Origin: Glaciimonas sp. PCH181
GTDB lineage: Bacteria > Pseudomonadota > Gammaproteobacteria > Burkholderiales > Burkholderiaceae_D
Assembly (NCBI RefSeq): GCF_003056055.1
Contig: NZ_PYFP01000002.1
Coordinates: 1,178,001 to 1,242,000, forward strand
DNA length: 64,000 nt
Direction of reading: 5' to 3'
Under the pieces are notes generated by a model. That model ran no database searches and was not told where the DNA came from. It saw nothing but the letters and a program-made list of their open reading frames with translations. Made by a program: the position numbers and the translations under genes. Below, piece after piece: positions 19,459 through 28,539 of the stretch; positions within the stretch are counted from its first letter, which is position 1, and each line of letters begins with the position of its first letter.

Positions 19459-19529
19459 TTTAAAAGCAATAAATCCCAAATATTTATATTACAAATTTCT
19501 GCAATGCAACAAATTAATATTGTGCATAA
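18914..19529. other. DnaA-box cluster with AT-rich stretch, candidate origin or DnaA-titration site
   Basis: Perfect TGTGGATAA boxes occur at 18928-18936, 18940-18948 and 19335-19343. One-mismatch boxes occur at 18914-18922 (CTATCCACA), 19321-19329 (TTACCCACA) and 19347-19355 (TGTGGGTAA). TGTGCATAA at 19521-19529 fits the relaxed consensus. Between the two trios lies AT-rich DNA, including ACTAAAAAAATATTTTAATT near 19060, which could serve as an unwinding element. No convincing gene lies between 18854 and 19722. Known precedent: the Caulobacter origin lies next to hemE. Function here is inferred. Confidence 0.65.
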
Positions 19530-19722
19530 CTGACGCAATATCACCAAGATTATGTGGTAAGGCAAGACCGGTTATAGCCAAACTTGCAACCAGAACGGTG
19601 TTTTGCCCGGATGGCAGCAAACAGGCAAAGAAATGTCAATCCGGCTAAATATGGGATAGAAATCGGGCGAATAGGCGCTAGCAAGCACCAGAATGCCGAT
19701 GCCCGCCGTGGTTGACGCTTGC

Positions 19723-20799
19723 TCAACGCATTTTGCGACTAATCTCGTGTACGGCTTCCACCATTGCTGCGACCGATTCCGGCGGCGTGAACTGAGAAAT
19801 ACCGTGGCCCAGATTGAATACGTGACCATGACCAGCGCTCGGCGCACCGTACACGCCTAACAATCGCGCCACTTCCGCGCGAATCTGCGCCGGTTCCGAG
19901 AACAACACCACAGGATCGAGATTGCCCTGTAGCGCCACTTTATGCCCGACGCGTGCACGCGCCTCAGCCAGATTCACGGTCCAATCCAAACCAACCGCAT
20001 CAGCGCCGATATCCGCGATTTGTTCCAGCCACAAGCCGCCACCTTTAGTAAAGACGATTGCGGGGATCGGCACGCCATCCTTTTCACGCTTGAGCTGTCC
20101 CATCACCTGACGCATGTAATCCAGCGAAAACGCTTGATACGCGCCATCCGCCAATGCGCCGCCCCAGGTATCGAAAATCATCACGGCCTGCGCCCCAGCA
20201 TCGATTTGTGCGTTCAAATACGTCGCCACGGCCGCAGCATTGATACTCAGAATGTGGTGCATCAGGTCTGGACGGTTATACAACATTGACTTTACCGTAC
20301 GGAAATCATCCGAGCCGCCGCCCTCGACCATGTAGCAAGCCAGCGTCCACGGGCTGCCAGAAAAACCAATCAACGGCACTCGGCCATCCAACTCGGTGCG
20401 GATTTGCGTTACGGCATTGAAAACGTAGTCAAGACTGCCCATTTCCGGCGCTGCTAATGCCATTACCGCTTTTTCGTCGCGCAAAGGCCGTGAAAACTTC
20501 GGTCCTTCACCATCGGCAAAGTACAGCCCTAGTCCCATAGCATCGGGAACCGTCAGAATGTCCGAAAACAAAATCGCCGCATCCAGCGGAAAGCGATCCA
20601 ATGGTTGCAGTGTGACTTCGGTAGCGTAATCGGGATTCTTCGCCAGCCCCAGAAAGGACCCGGCGCGTGCGCGCGTGGCACGATACTCAGGCAGATAACG
20701 GCCCGCTTGACGCATCAACCACAGCGGCGTGTAGTCTGTCGGCTGACGTAGCAAAGCACGTAAAAAAGTATCGTTCTTGAGAGGAGCAAATTGTGGCAT
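19723..20799 (-). CDS. hemE: Uroporphyrinogen decarboxylase
   Basis: HemE decarboxylates uroporphyrinogen III to coproporphyrinogen III in heme synthesis. The 358-aa length is standard. Both family signatures are present: [16 protein letters not shown] (about 25-40) and the G-F-S-G-S-P-W-T segment [17 protein letters not shown] (about 143-159). The catalytic Asp region [17 protein letters not shown] (about 75-91) is intact. It lies upstream of priA on the same strand, but the DnaA-box region intervenes, so the two are probably not one transcript. Confidence 0.97.
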   Translation of the reverse strand: MPQFAPLKNDTFLRALLRQPTDYTPLWLMRQAGRYLPEYRATRARAGSFLGLAKNPDYATEVTLQPLDRFPLDAAILFSDILTVPDAMGLGLYFADGEGPKFSRPLRDEKAVMALAAPEMGSLDYVFNAVTQIRTELDGRVPLIGFSGSPWTLACYMVEGGGSDDFRTVKSMLYNRPDLMHHILSINAAAVATYLNAQIDAGAQAVMIFDTWGGALADGAYQAFSLDYMRQVMGQLKREKDGVPIPAIVFTKGGGLWLEQIADIGADAVGLDWTVNLAEARARVGHKVALQGNLDPVVLFSEPAQIRAEVARLLGVYGAPSAGHGHVFNLGHGISQFTPPESVAAMVEAVHEISRKMR

Positions 20800-20947
20800 G
20801 AGAGGCAGTCCGCGGCTTTTTGGAATTGCGGCATTATCTCATTGTAAACAGCACCTGCGGCATCCAAACATCGCGATCAGGCCTAACTAACGATCCTTGG
20901 CTTGGAGAAGATCCCGTGCCACCTTGTTTAAAAATCAACATGCCTGC

Positions 20948-21859
20948 TCAGCCATCCTGATGCGCAACGACCAGATCATCCAGAAAAGCCTGCATCACAT
21001 CGCTGCGACTCGCCTGCCGCCGCACCACCATATGCAAGGTCACGTCATAGTGCAGCAATGCCGGATTGAGCGCCGCCAGCAAACCTTGCTGCACCAGCGG
21101 TGCCGCAAAATGCGCCGGTAAAAAGCCCAGATGCTGGCCCGACAAAATTAATACCGCGACCGCCTCCATATTGTCAGCCAGCGCCGTCACCTGACCTTGT
21201 GCCACGATCCCGCCGGGGCCATCGGCTTCCGGTAACGGATAACTACGCCAGACCCAATCAGCCTCGGCCAATTGCGCTGAAGTCAGCCGTCCCGCCTGCG
21301 CAAACAACGGATGATCGGCACCGCAATAGGCCACCTGATGCTCGGTATAGAGCGCGACATAGTCCAAACTAGGCAAACGATGCCAGAAATAGCCAATTCC
21401 CACGTCGATCTGACCATTCGTCACCTCCTCCTCAAGTTGCCCGGGTGCCAACACCGAAAGCGCCAGCGTCACCGCTTCATCGCGCTGGCGAAAACGCGCG
21501 ATTGCCTGACTCAGCCGGGCATTTGCGCTGATCGCCGCGTGGCCGATCAATCCCAGATTCAAGCGTCCCACCAGCTTATGCCCCATCTGGCGCGCATCCA
21601 GACAAAAATGATCAACCGTCTGTAGCAAATGTCGGCTTGCCTGCACAAACTGCACACCTTTCGGCGTCAGACTAAATCCCCCCCGACCACGTTCGCAGAG
21701 ACGAAAGCCCAAGCGCGTCTCCAGCGTTGATAACTGCGTGCTAATTGTTGACTGACTGACATTTAAAGCGCTTTGCGCAGCCGAAATCCCCTCGGCATCC
21801 ACCACCGACAAGAACACCCGGATAAGACGCAGATCGAGATCGGACAAGGTATTTAACAT
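20948..21859 (-). CDS. LysR-family regulator, probable control of gbuA
   Basis: The 303-aa protein starts at ATG 21859 (MLNTLSDLDLRLIRVFLSVV); the frame extends upstream without conserved sequence. An N-terminal LysR helix-turn-helix (GISAAQSALNVSQSTISTQL, then LETRLGFRLCERGRGGFSLT) is followed by a LysR_substrate domain. It is divergent from gbuA with a 183-bp shared gap, the classical layout for a LysR regulator and its target. The likely effector is a guanidino acid, by context only. Confidence 0.88.
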   Translation of the reverse strand: MLNTLSDLDLRLIRVFLSVVDAEGISAAQSALNVSQSTISTQLSTLETRLGFRLCERGRGGFSLTPKGVQFVQASRHLLQTVDHFCLDARQMGHKLVGRLNLGLIGHAAISANARLSQAIARFRQRDEAVTLALSVLAPGQLEEEVTNGQIDVGIGYFWHRLPSLDYVALYTEHQVAYCGADHPLFAQAGRLTSAQLAEADWVWRSYPLPEADGPGGIVAQGQVTALADNMEAVAVLILSGQHLGFLPAHFAAPLVQQGLLAALNPALLHYDVTLHMVVRRQASRSDVMQAFLDDLVVAHQDG

Positions 21860-22042
21860 GGCGAGCTTAAAAAGAGCGGGAAGGATGAATGAACGAGGAC
21901 GATATCTACATATTACCGCTATAAATATCAATGTTAGCTTTGCATTACAAGCATTTTCATTGAAGTATTTAGTCGCTACTCTTTAGCCAGTCTATTCCGC
22001 TGACCACGTAAGTCCTATTTCTTCCTCTTCCCGGAGCCTGCC

Positions 22043-23002
22043 ATGTCAAATACCGCAATCCCTCTCTACCAACCCTTAGGCGGCAACGACATGCCACGCT
22101 TCGGCGGCATCGCCACCATGATGCGGCTACCGCATGTTCCCAGCAGCGCCGGGTTGGATGCCTGCTTCGTCGGCGTGCCATTCGATCTTGGTACTTCGAA
22201 TCGCTCCGGCGCACGTTTCGGCCCACGTCAGATTCGTACCGAATCAGTATTGCTACGGCCCTACAACATGGCAACCCGCGCCGCGCCATTCGATGCTTTG
22301 CAGATTGCCGACATCGGCGATGTCGCCATCAATCCCTACAATTTGATGGACTCAATCCATCTGATTGAAACCGCTTATAACAACATCGTCGCCGAAGGCT
22401 GCAAGCCCATCACGTTAGGCGGCGACCATACGATTGCGCTGCCGATCCTGCGCGCCCTGCATCGCAAATACGGCAAAATCGGCCTGATTCATGTCGATGC
22501 CCACGCCGACGTCAACGACACCATGTTTGGCGAGAAAATTGCCCATGGCACGCCATTCCGCCGCGCAGTAGAAGAAGGCCTGCTGGACTGCGACCGCGTC
22601 GTCCAGATTGGCCTGCGCGGCACAGGCTATACCGCCGAGGATTTCGACTGGTGTCGCGATCAGGGTTTCAAAGTAGTTCAGGTCGAAGAATGCTGGGGAA
22701 AATCCATGACGCCATTAATGGCAGAAATCCGCACCCGCCTGGCCGGTGGTCCGGTCTATATCAGCTTTGACATCGACGGCATTGATCCCGCCTACGCGCC
22801 AGGCACTGGCACCCCGGAAATCGCCGGGCTGACCGTACCGCAAGCATTGGAAATTATCCGTGGTGCGTGGGGTTTGGATATCGTCGGAGCAGACATCGTC
22901 GAAGTCGCCCCGCCCTACGATGCGCACGGCACGACAGCGTTACTCGCAGCGAATCTGGCGTTTGAGATGCTGTGCGTTCTTCCGGGCGTGCCGCGTCGGT
23001 AA
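22043..23002 (+). CDS. gbuA: 4-guanidinobutyrase (ureohydrolase family)
   Basis: Hydrolyses 4-guanidinobutyrate to GABA and urea. The 319-aa protein starts QPLGGNDMPRFGGIATMMRL-like (YQPLGGNDMPRFGGIATMM), the start typical of Pseudomonas GbuA rather than SpeB. The binuclear manganese motifs are GGDHTIALP (about 132-140), HVDAHADVND (about 154-163) and SFDIDGIDP (about 239-247). The C-terminus MLCVLPGVPRR also fits GbuA. It converges with the aldehyde dehydrogenase gene that would make its substrate. Agmatinase is the alternative, but the N-terminus and neighbours favour guanidinobutyrase. Confidence 0.9.
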   Translation: MSNTAIPLYQPLGGNDMPRFGGIATMMRLPHVPSSAGLDACFVGVPFDLGTSNRSGARFGPRQIRTESVLLRPYNMATRAAPFDALQIADIGDVAINPYNLMDSIHLIETAYNNIVAEGCKPITLGGDHTIALPILRALHRKYGKIGLIHVDAHADVNDTMFGEKIAHGTPFRRAVEEGLLDCDRVVQIGLRGTGYTAEDFDWCRDQGFKVVQVEECWGKSMTPLMAEIRTRLAGGPVYISFDIDGIDPAYAPGTGTPEIAGLTVPQALEIIRGAWGLDIVGADIVEVAPPYDAHGTTALLAANLAFEMLCVLPGVPRR

Positions 23003-23009
23003 GACTAGC

Positions 23010-23033
23010 GTCGATGGCACGTATGCCATCGAC
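23010..23033. terminator. Hairpin between convergent gbuA and aldehyde dehydrogenase genes
   Basis: The arms GTCGATGGCA (23010-23019) and TGCCATCGAC (23024-23033) surround a 4-nt loop, 8 bp after the gbuA stop. There is no T run directly after it. A second weak hairpin AGGGC/GCCCT with internal T5 lies at about 23049-23069. Confidence 0.5.
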
Positions 23034-23084
23034 CAGATCGTTAGCGGGAGGGCGAGATATTTTTGCCCTTTCGTGGGCGGCACT

Positions 23085-24584
23085 TTAGGCCCGCTCCGGC
23101 ATCCCAAAAATCACATGCTTAATCTCTTGAAATGCATGCAATCCCCAAGGCCCCAATTCACGCCCGATACTACTTTTTTTCATTCCACCCCACGAAGTTT
23201 GCGGAAAAATAACTTGCCCGCTATTCACCCACACCAGACCAACTTGCAGCGCCGCCGAGACCCGTTTAGCGCGAGTCGTATCACCGGTAACTAACGTCGC
23301 GACCAAGCCGAATTCACTGTGATTGGCAAGGCGGATCGCTTCTTCCTCATTCTCAAAAGTATTAATGCACAACACCGGCCCAAAAATCTCCTCGCGCCAG
23401 ATCGCACTATCCAAAGGCACGTCAGTAAACACAGTCGGCATCAAAAAATAGCCTTTTTCAAGACCATCCGGTCGCCCGCCACCGGTTAAGAGCTGCGCCC
23501 CGCTTGCCAAGCCTTGCGCAATATAATCCTGCACGCGTCGATATTGCTGGGCGCTGGTAATCGGCCCCATCTGCGTAGCCTCTGCCAGAGGATCGCCAAC
23601 GACTATCGTGTCTATTCTTTGTTTTAAACGGGCAATAAAATTTTCAGCAATGCTCTTTTCGACTAGCAAACGCGAAGTCGCCGAGCACATCTGACCGCAA
23701 TTAAAGAAAATTCCACCGCACACAATATCCAATGCCTGTTCGATATCTGCATCGGCAAACACTAACGCCGCCGATTTCCCTCCCAACTCGAGACTGACAC
23801 CTTTTAGATCATTCGCCGCCGCCTTCATCACCGCACTGCCGACCGCTGTACTGCCGGTGAACGAAACTTTGGCGAGCGCCGAATGCGCCACCAAGGCCGC
23901 GCCAACCTCTGTGCCGCTACCGGTAACCAGATTAAACACGCCCGCGGGCAATGCGACCTGATCAATAATCGCTGCCAATGCCAACTCTGGCAATGGCGTG
24001 ATTTCAGACGGTTTCAGCACCACTGCGCACCCCGCCGCCAATGCCGGTGCGACTTTCCACGCAGTCGTCACCATCGGAAAATTCCACGGCACGATTAGCC
24101 CCACCACGCCGCATGGCTCGCGTCGGAGCGTAGCGCGATAGTCAGCGCTCGGCAACGGTACAAGTTGATCCTGTTGCGCATCCAGTTCAACCGCCAGATC
24201 AGCGTAATAATGAAAGGTTGCGATAACATCGTCGACATCGATCATCGACTCGCTCAACGGCTTGCCGTTATTCGCTGTTTGCAAGTGCGCCAATTGCGTG
24301 CGTTGCGCTGAGACGCCCTCTGCGATAGCGCGTAAATATCCGGCGCGAATCTGCCCCGAAGTTGCGGCCCACCCAGCTTGTGCTGCAACAGCAGCAGCCA
24401 CCGCTGTATCCACATCAGCCGCGCCAGCCATCGCCACCTCTCCCAAAAATTCTTCAGTGGACGGATTAATGATATTAGCCCGTTGATCGGACTGCGCATT
24501 GCACCACTTGCCGCCGATATAAATCTGTGGGCGAGCTACCGCGTGGGAAGTCGTTAAAAGCGTATTTTTCATGGGAATTGTCAT
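23085..24584 (-). CDS. NAD-dependent aldehyde dehydrogenase, probable 4-guanidinobutyraldehyde dehydrogenase
   Basis: This is a 499-aa ALDH-superfamily enzyme with the family cores VVGLIVPWNFPMVTTAWKVA (about 157-176), FTGSTAVGS, catalytic Glu in SLELGGKSAALVF (about 266-278) and catalytic Cys in FFNCGQMCSATSRL (about 295-308). Sequence style is betaine-aldehyde-dehydrogenase-like. It starts 12 bp after aruI on the same strand, and gbuA faces it. Oxidation of 4-guanidinobutyraldehyde, the AruI product, to 4-guanidinobutyrate is therefore the likely reaction. ATGs at 24584 and 24572 are both possible starts; neither has a strong ribosome-binding site. Confidence 0.85.
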   Translation of the reverse strand: MTIPMKNTLLTTSHAVARPQIYIGGKWCNAQSDQRANIINPSTEEFLGEVAMAGAADVDTAVAAAVAAQAGWAATSGQIRAGYLRAIAEGVSAQRTQLAHLQTANNGKPLSESMIDVDDVIATFHYYADLAVELDAQQDQLVPLPSADYRATLRREPCGVVGLIVPWNFPMVTTAWKVAPALAAGCAVVLKPSEITPLPELALAAIIDQVALPAGVFNLVTGSGTEVGAALVAHSALAKVSFTGSTAVGSAVMKAAANDLKGVSLELGGKSAALVFADADIEQALDIVCGGIFFNCGQMCSATSRLLVEKSIAENFIARLKQRIDTIVVGDPLAEATQMGPITSAQQYRRVQDYIAQGLASGAQLLTGGGRPDGLEKGYFLMPTVFTDVPLDSAIWREEIFGPVLCINTFENEEEAIRLANHSEFGLVATLVTGDTTRAKRVSAALQVGLVWVNSGQVIFPQTSWGGMKKSSIGRELGPWGLHAFQEIKHVIFGMPERA

Positions 24585-24596
24585 CGTTTTTTTACA

Positions 24597-26291
24597 TCAG
24601 ACTTCTTGCTGCAACCATTCAGATTCCAAAATCTCAATCACCGTTGGGACCTTGGCGCAGACTGCCAATTGCAATGCATCGATCAACTCGGCATGATTGG
24701 CGGCATGCGTGGCATGGCACCCAAAACCGCGTGCAATTGCGATGAAATCGGGCGTGTAAATATCGACGCCAACGGGAGTAATATCCCGATTTTCCATATA
24801 CTTTTTGATCTCGCCATAACCAAAATTATTCCACAATAAAACAATCACCGGCACGTTAGCCTCTACCGCGCTGGCCAGTTCTGGCAGTGTAAATTGCAAG
24901 CCGCCATCGCCAATCAAGCAAATAACCGGCGTCCGTCCTGCCCCCAATTTTGCACCGACAGATGCGGGCAACGCATAGCCAAGCGTGCCATAACCAGTGG
25001 AAGAGTTAAACCAGCAACGCGGCGTGCTGGCATCGAAAGTAAGGTTGCCTGTGTAGACCGGTTGGGTTGAGTCGCCGACATACACCGCATCCGGCAACGT
25101 CGTCGCTACAGTCTGCAAAAACTGCTGCTGCATGCGTGTCGGGCCATCCAGATCTGCGTCAATTTTTTGACGCACGGCGGCTACTCGCGCCGCGCCCCAA
25201 TCTGGTTCCGTATTTGCAGGCGCTGTCGTCAACGCGCCGGCTTGTAGTAAACCCGTAAGCGCCGCACGCGCATCCGATATCAATGCAATCGACGGCGGAT
25301 AATTGCGGGTGCATTGTTGCGCATCAATATCCACCCGGATCAGCTTGCCAGCAATCTGAAAACCCCCATCGAAGAACGTGTCATAGTCGGTTTCGCCCAA
25401 CTCCGTCCCGATCGCCAAAATCACGTCGGCATCCTGAATTAACGCCCGCGTCACGGCAAGCGATTGCGTAGAACCAAGCAACAATGGATGCTGCGCTGGC
25501 AGCAACCCTTTGGCATTAATCGTCAACGCTGTCGGCGCTTGCAAACGCTCCGCCAATTGCCTCAATTCAGCCCCCGCCTCCACTGCTCCGCCACCGGCCA
25601 GGATTACTGGCCGCCGCGCATGCGCCAACAGCGCTGCCGCTTGCACTATGTCTTGCTGATTCGGCCCCGGACGCGACAAACGCATCGGCAGCGCCATCGA
25701 AAGATGCCCGGCTGGCGCGACGATCACATCCAGTGGAATTTCGATATGCACCGGCCGCGGCCGGGCACTATCGAACACCGCGAACGCACGCGCCAATACC
25801 TGCGGCAAATCCTCGGCGCACATCAACGTATGAGAAAAAGCAGTAAAGCCTGCAAACACGTTGCGCTGGGATGGCAGTTCATGCAAATTTCCATTGCCAT
25901 TACCCAATTGATGCCGCGCATTCACACTAGAAATTACTAACATCGGGATCGAGTCGGCATACGCCTGCGCCATCGCCGTCGCGATATTCGTCATGCCGGG
26001 ACCGGTGATAATGAAACACACACCAGGTTTGCCGGTGACACGGGCATAGCCATCTGCCATAAAGCCCGCGCCTTGCTCATGGCGCGGCGTCACATGCCGC
26101 AAGGTAGACGTGGCAAGGCCGCGATACAGTTCTACCGTATGCACACCGGGTATCCCAAACACCAGCTTGACGCCATAGTTTTCAAGTAATTTCACCAGCA
26201 CTTCGCCACAAGTAACGCCAGAAGGCGATGCAACGGGTGCCGTAGAAGCTACTTTGGGACTATCAAAACGCAGATTTTCGAGAAGATTCAT
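24597..26291 (-). CDS. aruI: 5-guanidino-2-oxopentanoate decarboxylase (2-ketoarginine decarboxylase)
   Basis: This thiamine-diphosphate enzyme decarboxylates 2-ketoarginine to 4-guanidinobutyraldehyde in the arginine transaminase pathway. The 564-aa protein (start ATG 26291, MNLLENLRF) has the N-terminal PYR domain with LVFGIPGVHTVELYRGL and HVTPRHEQGAGFMADGYARV, including the catalytic Glu. ITGPGMTNIATAMAQAYADS follows, and the C-terminal ThDP-binding motif is GDGGLQFTLPELASAVEAN, then NNFGYGEI. These segments match Pseudomonas AruI as I recall it better than acetolactate synthase. The preceding ABC permease gene ends 7 bp upstream, so it is in the same operon. Confidence 0.87.
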   Translation of the reverse strand: MNLLENLRFDSPKVASTAPVASPSGVTCGEVLVKLLENYGVKLVFGIPGVHTVELYRGLATSTLRHVTPRHEQGAGFMADGYARVTGKPGVCFIITGPGMTNIATAMAQAYADSIPMLVISSVNARHQLGNGNGNLHELPSQRNVFAGFTAFSHTLMCAEDLPQVLARAFAVFDSARPRPVHIEIPLDVIVAPAGHLSMALPMRLSRPGPNQQDIVQAAALLAHARRPVILAGGGAVEAGAELRQLAERLQAPTALTINAKGLLPAQHPLLLGSTQSLAVTRALIQDADVILAIGTELGETDYDTFFDGGFQIAGKLIRVDIDAQQCTRNYPPSIALISDARAALTGLLQAGALTTAPANTEPDWGAARVAAVRQKIDADLDGPTRMQQQFLQTVATTLPDAVYVGDSTQPVYTGNLTFDASTPRCWFNSSTGYGTLGYALPASVGAKLGAGRTPVICLIGDGGLQFTLPELASAVEANVPVIVLLWNNFGYGEIKKYMENRDITPVGVDIYTPDFIAIARGFGCHATHAANHAELIDALQLAVCAKVPTVIEILESEWLQQEV

Positions 26292-26298
26292 TTTGTTT

Positions 26299-26955
26299 TC
26301 AACGTGTAGAGTTATTCCGATGCCGCTGTTCCAGCACGCGTGCATACCAGGTTAAAGGGAAGCACATGGCGAAATACAACAACGCCACCATGCCGTAAAT
26401 AGGGAAAGGACGGAACGTCGAATTGGTCAGCATATTGCCGGTTTTAGTCAGTTCAATCAGGCCGATAATGGATGTCAGCGCGGTACTTTTAATCACTTGC
26501 ACCAGAAAGCCGACCGTCGGCGCAATCGCAATCCGAAATGCCTGCGGCAAAACGATGTGCTGTAGTTGCTGTACTTTGGTCATGCCCAGACTGGCCCCGG
26601 CATTCCATTGCCCGCGTGAAATCGCACTAACGCAACCACCCCAGATTTCAACCAGATAAGCGCTGGTATAGAGGGTCAGGGTGACACTGGCCGCAAGCCA
26701 GGGTGACACGTCGATGCCCAGCAACGGCAAGCCGAAAAACACCATAAATAGCTGCATCAGCAACGGTGTTCCCTGAAAAATCTCGATATACCATTCGATT
26801 GCTTTCTCGAACCATTTGTTGCCAGAAATGCGCAACACCAACAGCGCCAGACCCAGCACGCCACCGCCAACAAACGCAATTAGCGACAACAACACCGTCC
26901 AGCGTGCAGCCAACATCAGATTGCTGCCCATATCCCACAAAGTAAATTCGTTCAT
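26299..26955 (-). CDS. Polar amino acid ABC transporter permease (second subunit)
   Basis: This is a 218-aa inner-membrane permease of the HisMQ type, starting MNEFTLWDMGSNLMLAARWT at ATG 26955; a longer frame is not conserved. It has about five membrane helices and the EAA loop signature GASLGMTKVQQLQHIVLPQA near residues 128-147. The start overlaps the other permease gene by 4 nt. Together they would form a heterodimeric channel for a cationic amino acid or guanidino compound, judged by linkage to aruI. Confidence 0.9.
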   Translation of the reverse strand: MNEFTLWDMGSNLMLAARWTVLLSLIAFVGGGVLGLALLVLRISGNKWFEKAIEWYIEIFQGTPLLMQLFMVFFGLPLLGIDVSPWLAASVTLTLYTSAYLVEIWGGCVSAISRGQWNAGASLGMTKVQQLQHIVLPQAFRIAIAPTVGFLVQVIKSTALTSIIGLIELTKTGNMLTNSTFRPFPIYGMVALLYFAMCFPLTWYARVLEQRHRNNSTR

Positions 26956-27620
26956 CGCACCCGTCCTGCAAAAAGCCCGCGCGCCATCCAATTCATCAGG
27001 CGGCGCAATACAATCGCCAGCACCAGATAGATCGCGGTGATGACTAAGTAAATTTCGAAAGAGCGGAAATTGCGCGATTGAATATAATTTGCGGCATAGG
27101 TCAGATCTGTCACCGAAATCTGTGACACCACCGCCGAACCCAGCATCACAATCAATACCTGACAAGCCAGCGCCGGAAACACTGTAGCGATCGCTTGCGG
27201 CAATACAATTGCGCGAAATGCCTGCCGTCGCGTCAAGCCAATCGCCAGCGCCGCCTGATACTGCCCGTGCGCCACAGCTTCGATCCCGGCCCGCACAATT
27301 TCAATGGTGTATGCGCCAAGATTAATCGTCATCGCCAACACCGCCGCTTGCATTTCAGATATCTGGATACCCAGACTTGGCAGGCCGAAAAACACAAAAA
27401 ACAATTGCACGATAAAGGGCGTATTCCGGATCAACTCTACATAGCTGGCAATAGCGGCGCGGCTCCATTTTCCGCCCATCCATTGCAATGCAGCCCCGCC
27501 AATACCGATTAACGCACCCAGCACGGTGGAGATTGCGGTCAAGCCAAGCGTGATCGCGATCCCCTTCAGAAGCATGCCCGCATACGGCTGTATGCCGCTG
27601 AAATCTAATACATAACCCAT
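26952..27620 (-). CDS. Polar amino acid ABC transporter permease (first subunit)
   Basis: The 222-aa permease starts MGYVLDFSGIQPYAGMLLKG. It carries the family pattern ASYVELIRNTPFIVQLFFVF (about 58-77) and the EAA loop ALAIGLTRRQAFRAIVLPQA (about 125-144) that contacts the ATPase. It follows the substrate-binding protein gene by 48 bp and overlaps the second permease by 4 nt. Confidence 0.9.
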   Translation of the reverse strand: MGYVLDFSGIQPYAGMLLKGIAITLGLTAISTVLGALIGIGGAALQWMGGKWSRAAIASYVELIRNTPFIVQLFFVFFGLPSLGIQISEMQAAVLAMTINLGAYTIEIVRAGIEAVAHGQYQAALAIGLTRRQAFRAIVLPQAIATVFPALACQVLIVMLGSAVVSQISVTDLTYAANYIQSRNFRSFEIYLVITAIYLVLAIVLRRLMNWMARGLFAGRVR

Positions 27621-27668
27621 GATGGTCTCCGTGCTGATGTCGTCACCGAATGGCGCAACAATCCGTGC

Positions 27669-28484
27669 TTATAAATCCGTTGGCAGCGGCACCCGCAACC
27701 ACTTTCTGGAAATTTTATCGAGGCTGCCATCTTTCTTAGCCTGACCAATCGCATCGTTGACTTTTTTCATCAATCGCGGCTCGTTTTTATTTTGTCCAAC
27801 ATGATCCGGCGAGCTAAAAAGTTGAAATTTTTGCTCAAGACTGGCGTTGGGATTTTTCGCCATAATTGTTGCCCCGACATCGTTACCAACCACCATCAAC
27901 TGCACCTGTCCGGAGAGGAAGGCGGAGATCGCGCCATTCGGATCATCAAAGCGTTTCACGGTAGCGGTGGCTGGCGCGACTTTAGTGATACTCAAATCTT
28001 CTAATGTCCCGCGCGCCACGGAAATCGTTTTTCCCGCCAGATCGGCGTCGGCTTTAACGGATATTTTTTTGCCGCCAAACACCGCTAGATAATAGGGCGC
28101 ATAGGCATCCGAAAAATCGATCACTTTCTCACGCTCGGGTGTTTGTCCCACCGACAGCAATAAATCAACTTTACGTCCGGCCAGATACGCCATACGGTTA
28201 TCGCCGGTAACCTGGACCAACTCCACTTTGGCATTCAACGCCTTGCCAAGAATCGCCGCCATATCGATGTCATAACCAAGCGGTTTCATATCCGGGCCTA
28301 TCGAGCCGAACGGCGGGTAATCCATAAACACGCCGATTTTTACCGTTCCGGATTTGGCAATATTGTTAATCACATCGGCTTGACTTGGCGCTGCGTGCAA
28401 CATGCCTGCACACAGCAATAACGCGCCACTGACTTTGGATAAACGGCGACCGATGGTGATGATGGTGCTAGGTAAGATGAACAT
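27669..28484 (-). CDS. Periplasmic amino-acid-type substrate-binding protein
   Basis: The 271-aa protein has a signal peptide ending near PSQA-D (about residue 36). It has a SBP_bac_3 domain: VKIGVFMDYPPFGSIG, then PLGYDIDMAAILGKALN, LLLSVGQTPEREKVIDFSDA and a C-terminal NDAIGQAKKDGSLDKISRKW. This is the binding protein for the two following permeases. No GlnQ/HisP-type ATPase gene accompanies them; the nearest ATPase is the Pot-type gene directly upstream. An AGGA ribosome-binding site supports the start. Confidence 0.9.
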   Translation of the reverse strand: MFILPSTIITIGRRLSKVSGALLLCAGMLHAAPSQADVINNIAKSGTVKIGVFMDYPPFGSIGPDMKPLGYDIDMAAILGKALNAKVELVQVTGDNRMAYLAGRKVDLLLSVGQTPEREKVIDFSDAYAPYYLAVFGGKKISVKADADLAGKTISVARGTLEDLSITKVAPATATVKRFDDPNGAISAFLSGQVQLMVVGNDVGATIMAKNPNASLEQKFQLFSSPDHVGQNKNEPRLMKKVNDAIGQAKKDGSLDKISRKWLRVPLPTDL

Positions 28485-28539
28485 GTCAAAGTCCTTTTAG
28501 GTAAATTGCGGAAAAATTAATATAAATGATATAAATAAT

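Noticed and set aside
19266..19565. 99-codon minus-strand frame across the second DnaA-box copy
   Set aside because: Low-complexity hydrophobic sequence with no family resemblance; the underlying DNA is a diverged non-coding duplication.
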